Shown here one piece after another: positions 25,462 through 33,862 of a stretch of DNA of 64,000 bases. The notes below the pieces were generated by a model that worked only from the letters and a program-made list of their open reading frames with translations, had not been told where the DNA came from and did no database searches. The translations under genes and the position numbers were made by a program. How positions within the stretch are numbered: position 1 is the first letter of the stretch; each line of letters opens with the position of its first letter. The stretch comes from Paenibacillus massiliensis 2301065 = DSM 16942 (GTDB lineage: Bacteria; Bacillota; Bacilli; Paenibacillales; Paenibacillaceae): NCBI RefSeq assembly GCF_000377505.1, contig NZ_KB898203.1, positions 1 to 64,000 of the forward strand. Direction: 5' to 3'.

Positions 25462-25695
25462 ATGCAATCCATGCAAATGCAGCCTTTAACCACGAAAGAA
25501 CTGGAGTACATTATGGATTCCATTTCCAATGAGGAGCTACTGTTGAAGCAGTGCACAGCTACAGCGGCCTCCAGCCAGCAGCCAGCCATTCAGCAAGCTT
25601 GCATGCAGTTCGCACGAACTCATGAGCAGCACCTGAACATGCTGATCCAGGCTCTGCATCAGCATCAGCAGCTGGCTCCTACCCAGCCCCAATAA
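25462..25695 (+). CDS. CotF-like spore coat protein, small
   Basis: 77 residues, Gln-rich. LTTKELEYIMDSISNEELLLKQC is the helical signature of the CotF/YraD/YraF group of spore coat proteins. AAGGAGG precedes the ATG at 25462. It is followed 120 bp later by a second coat-type gene, so the two form a coat-protein pair. Expected to be made in the mother cell late in sporulation; I could not pick out a convincing sigma-E or sigma-K promoter. Confidence 0.75.
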   Translation: MQSMQMQPLTTKELEYIMDSISNEELLLKQCTATAASSQQPAIQQACMQFARTHEQHLNMLIQALHQHQQLAPTQPQ

Positions 25696-25815
25696 CGATT
25701 CGAGAGTCTATCTGTCAGCAGCCTGGCTCATTAAGCTTTACGACATCCACTCAGCATGCAGCCTAGGGTCATTCGTCCCTAAGCTCGAACAATTGATCAA
25801 GGAGGGAACACGTTC

Positions 25816-26205
25816 ATGTATTCCAATCAAAACACTAGTTCATTTATGCCCGAAGAGGATTTGCTGTATACCATCCTGGCCGATCTGAAGCGCACATCCC
25901 GAGAGTATACGACGGCCACGACAGAATCTGCATGTCCTACCGTTCGTCAGCTATTCAACGATCTGACTGGTGCCACACTTCGGCAGCAAGGAGATCTCTT
26001 CCGTCTCATGCAGCAAAATCAGATGTATACATTGGGCGGAAAAGCGCTTCGTCAGGAAATGGACAAGCAGATCCAGGAGGCGCACAAGACTCAGCAAAAA
26101 TGCCAGCAATTCATGCAACAAAAGCAGGCTTCCACTAGTGGCATGTACGGTCAAGCTCAGCAACAGGGGCACTACGGCCATACAAGCAATTCTTATTATA
26201 TGTAA
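25816..26205 (+). CDS. CotF-domain spore coat protein
   Basis: 129 residues. PEEDLLYTILADLKRTSREYTTATTESACPTVRQLFNDLT is the CotF-domain pattern, a two-helix bundle; the last 25 residues are Gln/Gly/Tyr-rich and end SNSYYM, as in coat proteins that become cross-linked. AAGGAGGG lies ahead of the ATG. Second of a coat-protein pair with a strong terminator behind. Confidence 0.85.
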   Translation: MYSNQNTSSFMPEEDLLYTILADLKRTSREYTTATTESACPTVRQLFNDLTGATLRQQGDLFRLMQQNQMYTLGGKALRQEMDKQIQEAHKTQQKCQQFMQQKQASTSGMYGQAQQQGHYGHTSNSYYM

Positions 26206-26241
26206 ACGAGTGTAGTTGCCTTTGAAGCAGTGATACTTGTG

Positions 26242-26280
26242 ACCGCCTGTATCCTTATTATGGAGCAGGCGGTTTTTTTT
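26242..26280 (+). terminator. Terminator of the coat-protein pair
   Basis: ACCGCCTG / CAGGCGGT stem followed by eight Ts. Confidence 0.9.
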
Positions 26281-26397
26281 GCTTTGTAATTATTGTTATC
26301 TATGATTACTCTAAAGGATTTCTCACAAATGCTTGCTTTGCATAGCTAATGAATTATTGTAATATGAATATTAATCTCTTTTCGTGGAGGCTTATAC

Positions 26398-26898
26398 ATG
26401 ACACAGGTGAATGAATTAAAGCTGAGAATTATGGATCTCTTGAAGGAAGATGCGAGAAGGACCCCTTCACTGCTTGCAACCATGCTGGGTGCAACGGAGG
26501 AGGAGGTCAAATCCGCCATTCAAGAGCTTGAAGATGAGCATGTCATTGTTAAATACGCAGCAGTGGTCAACTGGGACAAGGTGGACGACGAGAAGGTAAC
26601 AGCCTTGATCGAGGTTCAAATTACACCAGAGCGTGGCAGAGGGTTCGAAGGAATTGCCGAGCGAATCTATTTGTATCCACAAGTGAAATCTGTCTATTTA
26701 ATGTCAGGAGCCTATGATCTGCTTGTGGAAGTGGAGGGTCGCAATTTGCGTGAGGTTGCAAATTTTGTGTCCGAGAAGCTCTCCCCAATTGATTCAGTAC
26801 TATCTACCAAGACGAATTTCACATTGAAAAAATACAAGCAGGACGGCATTATCTTCGAAGACAAGGAAGAAGATAAGCGCCTGAAGATTTCACCATAA
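26398..26898 (+). CDS. alaR: Lrp/AsnC-family regulator, AlaR-like
   Basis: 166 residues with an N-terminal helix-turn-helix (about 8-55) and a C-terminal RAM/AsnC ligand-binding domain (about 68-150). Its closest match in my memory is B. subtilis AlaR (YugG), which activates the alanine transaminase gene next to it; the segments VNWDKVDDEKVTALIEV, RGFEGIAERIY and YLMSGAYDLLVEV all fit. The aminotransferase gene starts 17 bp downstream, the same arrangement as alaR-alaT. GTGGAGG lies ahead of the ATG. The symbol is by similarity and gene order. Confidence 0.85.
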   Translation: MTQVNELKLRIMDLLKEDARRTPSLLATMLGATEEEVKSAIQELEDEHVIVKYAAVVNWDKVDDEKVTALIEVQITPERGRGFEGIAERIYLYPQVKSVYLMSGAYDLLVEVEGRNLREVANFVSEKLSPIDSVLSTKTNFTLKKYKQDGIIFEDKEEDKRLKISP

Positions 26899-26914
26899 GA
26901 AAGAAGGATATCCT

Positions 26915-28129
26915 ATGACTCTCAAACAGCAGCAGGAATCTGTCACACATAGCAAACCAATGAGCTCTTATCTGGCGCCACAGGTCCGTGATATCCCGCC
27001 TTCAGGCATTCGCAAATTTTTTGATCTCGTAGGCACCAATAAAAATATTATCACACTGGGTGTCGGTGAACCGGATTTCGTTACGCCATGGCATGTAAGG
27101 GAAGCGTGTGTATATTCACTGGAGCGGGGCTTCACGAGCTACACCTCCAATGCAGGGACACCAGAGCTCCGCGAGGCGATCAGCGATTATCTGGATGAGC
27201 GGTTTTCTGTACGCTATGATGCGAAGAATGAGATAATAGTAACGGTAGGGGGAAGCGAAGCCATTGATCTGGCCCTTCGTGCCCTTATTACCCCAGGGGA
27301 TGAGATTCTCATTCCTGAGCCTAGCTATATTTCCTATTCTCCTATTGCTTATATTGGCGGAGGCGTGCCTGTCGGCATCGAGATGTTCGCTGATAATAAC
27401 TTCAAGCTGACGGCTGAAGCACTGGAGGCCAAGATCACACCTCGCTCGAAGGTGCTCATTCTGTGCTATCCGAGCAATCCGACTGGAGGAACGATGACCT
27501 ATGAGGATTGGCTGCCGATCGCCGAGGTTGTGAAGAAGCATGATTTGATTGTGATCTCGGATGAAATCTATGCCGAGCTTACCTATGGTCAGAATCATTC
27601 GAGCTTTGCCTCTGTTCCTGGCATGAAGGACCGTACCATTCTGGTGAGTGGCTTCTCCAAAGCCTTCGCTATGACAGGCTGGAGAGTGGGCTACACCTGC
27701 GGACATCCGGAGCTGATTTCGGCGATGCTGAAAATTCATCAGTATACCGTCATGTGTGCTTCGTCCATGGGACAGGTAGCCGCCCTTGAAGCATTGCGCA
27801 ACGGTAAAGAGGAGAAGGAGCGCATGGTCGATTCCTATAATCAGCGCCGTCGATTAATGGTGCAAGGGCTAAAGGATATCGGTCTCGATTGCCATGAACC
27901 ACAAGGAGCGTTTTATGTCTTTCCGAGCATTCAGTCTACCGGCCTGAGCTCCGATGAATTCGCCCAGAGACTTCTCGCAGAAGGCAATGTGGCTGCCGTG
28001 CCAGGGAATGTATTTGGATTGGGCGGAGAAGGCTACCTTCGCTGCTCTTATGCGACTTCAGTAGCACAATTGACCGAGGCACTCGATCGAATCGGACAAT
28101 TTGTGTATAAAGTTAAAAAAGAAGGATAA
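26915..28129 (+). CDS. alaT: PLP-dependent aminotransferase, alanine transaminase type
   Basis: 404-residue class I aminotransferase. The catalytic lysine is in SGFSKAFAMTGWRVGY; upstream PSNPTGGT and SDEIYAELTY are the PLP-contact segments, and the C-terminal GYLRCSYAT holds the substrate-carboxylate Arg. The AlaR-like regulator directly upstream suggests the B. subtilis alaRT pair, converting pyruvate plus glutamate to alanine. Aspartate and aromatic aminotransferases of subgroup I-gamma are very similar, so specificity rests mainly on context. AAGAAAGGA lies ahead of the ATG. Confidence 0.85.
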   Translation: MTLKQQQESVTHSKPMSSYLAPQVRDIPPSGIRKFFDLVGTNKNIITLGVGEPDFVTPWHVREACVYSLERGFTSYTSNAGTPELREAISDYLDERFSVRYDAKNEIIVTVGGSEAIDLALRALITPGDEILIPEPSYISYSPIAYIGGGVPVGIEMFADNNFKLTAEALEAKITPRSKVLILCYPSNPTGGTMTYEDWLPIAEVVKKHDLIVISDEIYAELTYGQNHSSFASVPGMKDRTILVSGFSKAFAMTGWRVGYTCGHPELISAMLKIHQYTVMCASSMGQVAALEALRNGKEEKERMVDSYNQRRRLMVQGLKDIGLDCHEPQGAFYVFPSIQSTGLSSDEFAQRLLAEGNVAAVPGNVFGLGGEGYLRCSYATSVAQLTEALDRIGQFVYKVKKEG

Positions 28130-28225
28130 GAAGTTTGAAAAATTTACAAAATATGCTTTTCATTTTTGGAATATGTGTTATAATTTGTAATCGTTAAGGG
28201 AAGATCATTTCAAGGAGGAATGTTT

Positions 28226-28450
28226 TTGATTTGCGTCGAACAACAACAGCCTAAGTCAGTCGCAAGCAGCATTTCTCTGGAAGACGAAATACTGTACCTG
28301 CGCGATGAAATGGTGAGGATGTTCCAACAGGAGGAGTCACTTACTTCTGATTTGGTAGTCGAGATCAGTTGTCAGCTGGATCTGAAGATCAATGAATATA
28401 TGAAATCATATTATGTGAAGAAGAGCTTTAAGTCATTGCACTCTGGGTGA
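28226..28450 (+). CDS. Spo0E-like aspartyl-phosphate phosphatase
   Basis: About 74 residues forming two helices. The second carries VEISCQLDLKINEYMKSYY, which fits the Spo0E signature (SxxLDxxI followed by a Tyr). Family members dephosphorylate Spo0A~P and so hold back sporulation. AAGGAGG is immediately before an ATG at 28220, too close for normal initiation; the TTG at 28226 has 7-nt spacing and I prefer it. An AT-rich promoter region (TTTGGAATATGTGTTATAATTTG near 28165-28190) lies just upstream. Single gene with a terminator. Confidence 0.8.
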   Translation: MICVEQQQPKSVASSISLEDEILYLRDEMVRMFQQEESLTSDLVVEISCQLDLKINEYMKSYYVKKSFKSLHSG

Positions 28451-28465
28451 TTTAAGCTTGAATTG

Positions 28466-28490
28466 GGGGACCCTTCGGGGTCTTCTTTTG
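28466..28490 (+). terminator. Terminator of the Spo0E-like gene
   Basis: GACCC-TTC-GGGGTC hairpin followed by TTCTTTTG. Confidence 0.75.
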
Positions 28491-28544
28491 TTGTACCCTT
28501 CACTTGTGCTATATTGAAAGAATGAATGGGAGGGCTGGAATTAG

Positions 28545-29102
28545 ATGAGAATGATGCGGTTGGTGCTTGGGGTATTTGCTATTATTTTGCTGGCAGGCTG
28601 TGGAGCAAAGGAGGATACATTCTCCATATTTATTATTGATAACCAAGGAGACCCTGGCCAGATCCAGGATCAGATGCAGCAGTTGCTACAGGAGAAGCTG
28701 GGGGAAGAGGGAACCAAGATCGAGGTGGCTGCGAGTCCAATTTATGATAGGCAGAAGCTGTTAATTGAATACGTTGCGGGTGAGCATGACCTGTTCATTC
28801 TACCGGAAGAGGATATGAAGATAAATGGAAATCAAGGTGGCAATCTACCTCTTGATGAATATTTTGATGCAGATACGTACAAGAACGGTGTTTTTGAAGG
28901 CGGTGTCTTCAAGCCGGTGAACCGGGATGGCAAGGAAGTGGAGGATATCGTGCAGGAGACGCATCTGTATGGAATTCCGGCAGCAGAGACGGCGTTATTT
29001 CAGGATTTAAAGTATACTTCTCCTAATTTGTTCGTGACGGTTCCGCCTAGAACCTCCAATATTGATGAAGCAATCAAAGTAATAAAGGCTATCGTGGAAT
29101 AA
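28545..29102 (+). CDS. Lipoprotein of unknown function
   Basis: 185 residues. An N-terminal signal (MRMMRLVLGVFAIILLAGCGAK) with lipobox LLAGC predicts lipid attachment at Cys19 on the outer membrane face. The mature part has the alpha/beta look of a small extracytoplasmic binding protein (FSIFIIDNQGDPG near the start, DLFILPEEDM in the middle), similar in style to a solute-binding domain but far shorter. No transporter genes lie beside it. GGGAGGG precedes the ATG. I do not recognise a characterised family. Confidence 0.75.
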   Translation: MRMMRLVLGVFAIILLAGCGAKEDTFSIFIIDNQGDPGQIQDQMQQLLQEKLGEEGTKIEVAASPIYDRQKLLIEYVAGEHDLFILPEEDMKINGNQGGNLPLDEYFDADTYKNGVFEGGVFKPVNRDGKEVEDIVQETHLYGIPAAETALFQDLKYTSPNLFVTVPPRTSNIDEAIKVIKAIVE

Positions 29103-29141
29103 GGGCAATGAAGAGATAAGTGCTGAAGGAGAGGATAGACA

Positions 29142-29711
29142 GTGGGAGTATATACACGTACAGGTGATGAAGGACAGACCTCGGTGATCGGAGGACGAGT
29201 CCGCAAGGATGATGATCGCGTCGAGGCTTATGGCACGATAGACGAATTGAACAGCTTTGTGGGACAGGCTATTAGCTTTGCTGAAGGCGAGCTGTTCCAG
29301 GATGTGCGTGAGCAGCTGCAGGAAATCCAGCAGGAGCTGTTCGATTGCGGGTCTGATCTGGCGTTCGTCAAGCTGAATGAGAGCAAGTACAAGGTGAAGG
29401 ACGAAATGTCGGCACGGCTGGAGCAATGGATTGACCGCTGTGAGGAGGAGAATCCGAAGGTCGAGCGTTTTATCATTCCTGGTGGGAGTCAGCTCTCATC
29501 GACGCTGCATGTGTGCAGAACAGTGTGTCGCCGTGCGGAACGTCGCGCAGTTACACTAGGAGCGCATACCGATATTAATCCGGCTGTAAGAATGTATCTA
29601 AATCGGCTATCCGATTATTTCTTCGTACTAGCGCGTACTGCCAATGTACGGCTTGGTGTTCCCGATGTGGAGTACTTGCGGAGCAAAAAGGTGTTCGGGA
29701 GAAAAAAATGA
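29142..29711 (+). CDS. Cob(I)alamin adenosyltransferase, PduO type
   Basis: 189-residue helical-bundle enzyme that transfers the adenosyl group of ATP to cob(I)alamin (or cob(I)yrinate diamide), making coenzyme B12. The ATP-binding start YTRTGDEGQTSV is at residues 4-15, followed by RKDDDRVEAYGTIDELNS; the C-terminal RTVCRRAER holds the catalytic Arg pair. It starts at GTG behind GAAGGAGAGG. The next gene, a pseudouridine synthase, overlaps its stop by 4 bp (ATGA), so the two are translationally coupled. No B12 synthesis genes are close, so a salvage role is likely. Confidence 0.92.
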   Translation: MGVYTRTGDEGQTSVIGGRVRKDDDRVEAYGTIDELNSFVGQAISFAEGELFQDVREQLQEIQQELFDCGSDLAFVKLNESKYKVKDEMSARLEQWIDRCEEENPKVERFIIPGGSQLSSTLHVCRTVCRRAERRAVTLGAHTDINPAVRMYLNRLSDYFFVLARTANVRLGVPDVEYLRSKKVFGRKK

Positions 29712-30670
29712 CACTGTATTACAAGCCAATTGAATATATAATATCCCCGGAGGAGGATGGACTACTGCTCAAGACGATTTTACAGAAGCGTATGGGCGTA
29801 TCCCGCAAGCTCCTCTCCCGTCTCAAGCTGACGGAGCAGGGGATTATGCTGAATGGAGAGCGGGTATACATCAGTGTGCGTGTATCTACGGGGGATCTCA
29901 TTCAGCTTCGGATGGAGCAGGAGGTATCAGAGGACATTTTGCCTGAGCCCATACCGTTCGACATTTTGTACGAGGATGAGCATTTGCTGGTTGTGAACAA
30001 GGCTGCGGGTCTGATCGTGCATCCGACGCATGGTCACTACACGGGGACACTGGCTAATGGAATTGTTCACTACTGGCGTGAACAGGGGCTTGCTTACCGC
30101 TTCAGACCGGTTCATCGGCTTGATCAGGAGACGAGCGGGGCGCTTGCGATTGCGAAGAATCCTTATGTGCACCAGCATATCTCGGAGCAGATGATTGCAG
30201 GCACAGTAGATAAGCTGTATACAGCGTTCGTGCATGGCAGCCCGCCGCATCCCACCGGAATGCTGGACGGGCCTATTGATCGTGATCCGGAGGAGCCGCA
30301 TCGACGCATCGTTACGCCAACAGGCTATCCGGCGCTGACCAAATATCAGGTGGAGCAGCAGTGGGCGGCAGCGTGCAAGGTATCTCTGAAGCTGGAGAGT
30401 GGCCGTACACATCAGATTCGAGTGCATATGACGCATCTGGGGTGCTCGCTGATTGGAGACAAGATGTACAAGCACAGGCCAATGGCTGCCGATTCACCGG
30501 AGAGCTTGGCGTTCGAGGTTCTGGACATGCGCATCAAGAGACATGCACTGCATGCCTCCAAGCTGGTACTGGACCATCCGATTACCCGAGAGCGACTCGT
30601 ATTCCAGGCACCGTTACCCGAGGACATGGCAAGCCTGGAACGGTATTTGAATAGTAATAGTAAAGATTAA
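29708..30670 (+). CDS. RluA-family pseudouridine synthase
   Basis: 320 residues. An N-terminal S4-like RNA-binding region (about 25-75) is followed by the RluA catalytic domain with the active-site Asp in HRLDQETSG and the later GRTHQIRVHMTHLG motif. It isomerises specific uridines in ribosomal or transfer RNA; the target cannot be told from sequence because Gram-positive genomes hold several paralogues. Overlaps the upstream adenosyltransferase gene by 4 bp. Confidence 0.92.
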   Translation: MTLYYKPIEYIISPEEDGLLLKTILQKRMGVSRKLLSRLKLTEQGIMLNGERVYISVRVSTGDLIQLRMEQEVSEDILPEPIPFDILYEDEHLLVVNKAAGLIVHPTHGHYTGTLANGIVHYWREQGLAYRFRPVHRLDQETSGALAIAKNPYVHQHISEQMIAGTVDKLYTAFVHGSPPHPTGMLDGPIDRDPEEPHRRIVTPTGYPALTKYQVEQQWAAACKVSLKLESGRTHQIRVHMTHLGCSLIGDKMYKHRPMAADSPESLAFEVLDMRIKRHALHASKLVLDHPITRERLVFQAPLPEDMASLERYLNSNSKD

Positions 30671-30722
30671 ATGGGTCTGTTGAAGGCCCCGATCAGCGAT
30701 GGAATGTAACTGGAGGGATATC

Positions 30723-31088
30723 ATGAGTAACTTGATCGTCTATCAATATGATAAATGCGGGACCTGTCGAAAGGCAGTCAAATGGTTGAAGGAGCAGGAT
30801 CACGAGCTGGAGCTTCGCCCTATTTTTGACCAACCGCCAAATGTCGAGGAGTTAGCTCTGCTCGTTGCCAATAGCGGTCTGGAGCTTAAGAAGTTCTTCA
30901 ACACGAGTGGAGAGGTCTACAAGGAGCTTCAGCTGAAGGACAAGCTACCTGGCATGAGCCGGGAAGAGCAGCTGGCCTTGCTTGCCTCTAATGGAAGGCT
31001 GATCAAGAGGCCGATCGTCACAGATGGAGACCAGGTTACGGTGGGCTTCAAGGAGGAAGCCTTCACCGAGGTATGGAGCAAGGCATAG
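30723..31088 (+). CDS. ArsC/Spx-family protein (YusI-like)
   Basis: 121-residue thioredoxin-fold protein with the CxxC pair Cys12-Cys15 in YDKCGTCRKAVKWL. This group (ArsC/Spx/YusI) includes glutaredoxin-type arsenate reductases and the RNA-polymerase regulator Spx; length and the KKFFNTSG segment (arsenate-reductase-like arginine region replaced) put it with the uncharacterised YusI/YffB branch. It is probably not an arsenic-resistance gene, since no ars genes are nearby. TGGAGGG precedes the ATG at 30723. Confidence 0.85.
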   Translation: MSNLIVYQYDKCGTCRKAVKWLKEQDHELELRPIFDQPPNVEELALLVANSGLELKKFFNTSGEVYKELQLKDKLPGMSREEQLALLASNGRLIKRPIVTDGDQVTVGFKEEAFTEVWSKA

Positions 31089-31160
31089 TTCGAGCTATAA
31101 GGCTGTAGTCGCCTGCTGACCAGATTGACTAGCCTGATTATGCTATATGCTGCAAGCCGA

Positions 31161-31199
31161 GTGCATTTACCGGGTGCATTTACCGGGTGCATTTACTGG
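31161..31199. repeat. 13-bp tandem repeat GTGCATTTACCGG x3
   Basis: Three adjacent copies with one substitution in the last, in the 183-bp gap ahead of the exonuclease gene. Confidence 0.8.
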
Positions 31200-31271
31200 A
31201 AGTCACGCCGTTCTTATACGAGGTATGCTATACTTGGATGAAATATTACACGAATAGGAGCGGAACGAGAA

Positions 31272-32162
31272 GTGAAGCAACAGCAATCCGTAATGCTCGT
31301 AGATGGTATGGCACTACTGTTTCGTGCCTACTACGCGACAGCCTCTAGCGGTTATATCCGCAGAACCCGTGATGGGGTGCCTACGAATGCCGTTTACGGC
31401 TTTATACGTTATTTTTGGGATGCGGTTCAGACCTATGAACCTTCACATGTGGTCTGCTGCTGGGACATGGAAGGACAGACCTTTCGTGGAGAGCAGTTCA
31501 CAGCATACAAAGGCAATCGACCTTCGGCCCCAGAGGATCTGATCCCCCAATTCAGCCTGATTCGCGAGGTAGTGGACAGTCTGGGTATTCCCAATATCAG
31601 CGCGGCGGGCTATGAAGCCGATGACTGTATTGGCACCTTGGCGAAGCACTACAGTGGAGAAGAAGGAATAAATGTACTGATTCTCTCAGGGGATCATGAT
31701 TTGCTACAGCTGGTGGATGATCGTGTCTCTGTCATTATTATGAAAAAGGGACACGGCAATTACAAGCTCTATACCCCGGATTCCCTATTAGAGGAGAAGG
31801 GGCTTCAGCCACAGCAAATTATTGATCTGAAAGGACTCATGGGCGATACCAGTGATAATTATCCTGGTGTCCGCGGGATTGGTGAGAAGACCGCGCTGAA
31901 GCTCGTACAGGAATTTGGCACGATTGATGTCCTGTTAAGCCGCCTTAATGAGCTGACTCCCTCAGTCCGAAAGAAGATCGAGAGCGATCTGGAGATGCTA
32001 CATCTCTCACGGACATTGGCACGGATTCACTGTGAGGTACCTGTTGCTTGCTCACTGGATAGCAGTGTACTTCAGCTTGATCCGGCACTGGTGCTTGAGA
32101 AGTTCGAACAGCTGGAAATGAAGAGCCTCTGCAGCTTGATGGGCGTGGCTGTAGGTTCATAG
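31272..32162 (+). CDS. 5'-3' exonuclease (PolA N-domain / YpcP type)
   Basis: 296-residue stand-alone 5' nuclease of the FEN/PolI-N family. Metal-binding acidic clusters are visible in VDGMALLFR, GYEADDCIGTLA and SGDHDLLQLV; the helix-hairpin-helix region follows in LMGDTSDNYPGVRGIGEKTA. It lacks any polymerase domain. It probably removes RNA primers or flaps alongside PolA. It starts at GTG behind AGGAG, and its stop is 12 bp before the MOSC gene, so the two genes and the fructokinase gene probably form one operon. Confidence 0.92.
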   Translation: MKQQQSVMLVDGMALLFRAYYATASSGYIRRTRDGVPTNAVYGFIRYFWDAVQTYEPSHVVCCWDMEGQTFRGEQFTAYKGNRPSAPEDLIPQFSLIREVVDSLGIPNISAAGYEADDCIGTLAKHYSGEEGINVLILSGDHDLLQLVDDRVSVIIMKKGHGNYKLYTPDSLLEEKGLQPQQIIDLKGLMGDTSDNYPGVRGIGEKTALKLVQEFGTIDVLLSRLNELTPSVRKKIESDLEMLHLSRTLARIHCEVPVACSLDSSVLQLDPALVLEKFEQLEMKSLCSLMGVAVGS

Positions 32163-32174
32163 GGAGGGATGCAT

Positions 32175-32837
32175 GTGACTGAGCTTGATGCTAAAGTCAT
32201 GTCGGTGAATGTGAGCATGCCATCACCGCTGCAGTATGGTGGCAAGCAGATACTAAGCGGCATTCATAAGAAGCCGGTACAGCATTCAGTAATGCTTACT
32301 CGTACTGGTGTTGCGGGAGATGGTCAGGCGGATCTCATTAACCATGGAGGTCCTGATAAGGCTGTATGCATCTACGATATCGACCGTTACCCCTTATTCG
32401 AGCAAGAGATGGGGCGACAGCTTACCTTTGGTGCCTTCGGAGAGAATTTGTCTCTTCAGGGGGCCTTAGAGGACGATGTCTATATTGGAGATATTTTCAG
32501 CATTGGGCAAGCCGTAGTTCAGGTAAGTCAGCCAAGGCAGCCTTGCTTCAAGCTGGCGGCTCGGTATGATTGGAAGGAGCTCCCGCTTCGCTTTCAATCG
32601 ACCGGGTATACCGGCTATTATTTCAGAGTGCTGGAGGAAGGCGAGGTCGCACAGGGAGATTCACTAGAGCTACTGGAGCGGCCTCAGCATCCATTTACCG
32701 TAATGAGGGCGAACCGGGTCAAGTATCATGAGAAGAATGATCTTGAGCAGGCCAGAGCGCTGATGGAACTGGATGCCTTGTCAAGCAGCTGGAAGGATTC
32801 ATTGTACAAGCGAGTAGCAGGGGAAGGGGAACGATAG
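32175..32837 (+). CDS. MOSC-domain protein (YiiM-like)
   Basis: About 220 residues with a MOSC beta-barrel domain (roughly 25-165). Signature parts are the start VMSVNVSMPSPLQYGGK, DLINHGGPDKAVCIYD, FGENLSLQG and the conserved cysteine in QPRQPCFKLAARY. MOSC proteins of the YiiM group act in molybdenum-cofactor-dependent reduction of N-hydroxylated compounds. GGGAGGG abuts an ATG at 32169, so I prefer GTG 32175 with 6-nt spacing. The fructokinase gene begins one base after its stop. Confidence 0.85.
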   Translation: MTELDAKVMSVNVSMPSPLQYGGKQILSGIHKKPVQHSVMLTRTGVAGDGQADLINHGGPDKAVCIYDIDRYPLFEQEMGRQLTFGAFGENLSLQGALEDDVYIGDIFSIGQAVVQVSQPRQPCFKLAARYDWKELPLRFQSTGYTGYYFRVLEEGEVAQGDSLELLERPQHPFTVMRANRVKYHEKNDLEQARALMELDALSSSWKDSLYKRVAGEGER

Positions 32838-32838
32838 A

Positions 32839-33711
32839 ATGAAGGTATTGGGAGCCATTGAAGCAGGCGGTACCAAATTTGTATGTGGAATTGGAAATGA
32901 ACAGGGCGAGGTGCTGGAACGGGTTAGCTTTCCGACGACTACACCGGAAGAGACGATGAAGCTGGTCGTTGATTATTTTACGGGAAAACAGGTCGAAGCC
33001 ATCGGTGTCGGCTCCTTTGGTCCGATCGACCCGATTGTGGGCAGTCATACATATGGTTACATTACTACGACTCCGAAGCCGCATTGGGGAAATTACAATC
33101 TGATCGGCAAGCTGAAGGAGCACTTTGACGTGCCGATGAATTTCGATACCGATGTTAACGGTGCGGCTCTAGGTGAGTCGACTTGGGGAGCAGCCAAGGG
33201 CACGGACAACTGTATCTACATTACGGTTGGTACGGGAATCGGTGTAGGTGCTGTAGTCGGCGGCAAAATACTGCATGGTCTGTCGCACCCGGAAATGGGA
33301 CATATTGTCGTGCGCCGTCATCCGGATGACTCCTATGAGGGAACTTGTCCGTACCATAAGGATTGTCTGGAGGGACTGGCAGCTGGCCCGTCGCTTGGCA
33401 GACGTTGGAATGTGCAGGGAGCGGAACTGTCTGCAGATCACCCTGCCTGGGAGATGGAAGCCTATTACCTGGCACAGGCATTGATGAATTATGTACTTAT
33501 TTTGTCACCACAAAAGATTATTATGGGTGGTGGCGTGATGAAGCAGGAGCAGCTGTTCCCGCTCATCCGCACCAAGCTGCAGGAGCTGTTGAACGGATAT
33601 GTACAGCATGCAGCACTGACTACGGATATTGATCAGTATATCGTACCTCCAGGCCTTGGCGACAACGCTGGACTGGCCGGAGCATTGGCTCTGGCAAATC
33701 TTGCACGCTAA
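32839..33711 (+). CDS. ROK-family fructokinase
   Basis: 290-residue ROK sugar kinase of the fructokinase (GmuE/ScrK-like) branch, phosphorylating fructose with ATP. The N-terminal phosphate-binding loop reads IEAGGTKFVCGIG. VTVGTGIGVGAVVGG is the phosphate-2 region, and HPEMGHIVVRRHPDD...CPYHKDCLEGLAAGP contains the His/Cys zinc site and the catalytic region. It follows the MOSC gene by one base, so translational coupling is likely. There is a strong terminator behind. Confidence 0.9.
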   Translation: MKVLGAIEAGGTKFVCGIGNEQGEVLERVSFPTTTPEETMKLVVDYFTGKQVEAIGVGSFGPIDPIVGSHTYGYITTTPKPHWGNYNLIGKLKEHFDVPMNFDTDVNGAALGESTWGAAKGTDNCIYITVGTGIGVGAVVGGKILHGLSHPEMGHIVVRRHPDDSYEGTCPYHKDCLEGLAAGPSLGRRWNVQGAELSADHPAWEMEAYYLAQALMNYVLILSPQKIIMGGGVMKQEQLFPLIRTKLQELLNGYVQHAALTTDIDQYIVPPGLGDNAGLAGALALANLAR

Positions 33712-33776
33712 CGTTTGACGATTGGACATGAACAGAGTATTATTACAGTAACAGAACAGCACGGAATGATAAGGGA

Positions 33777-33815
33777 AGCACCTTTCTTGCCAATGGCAGG
33801 GGAGGTGCTTTTTTT
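33777..33815 (+). terminator. Terminator of the exonuclease-MOSC-fructokinase operon
   Basis: AGCACCT / AGGTGCT stem followed by seven Ts. Confidence 0.9.
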
Positions 33816-33862
33816 GTGCTTATCTGTATATATTTTGATGTGGAACAGGAGGAACGAACGAC

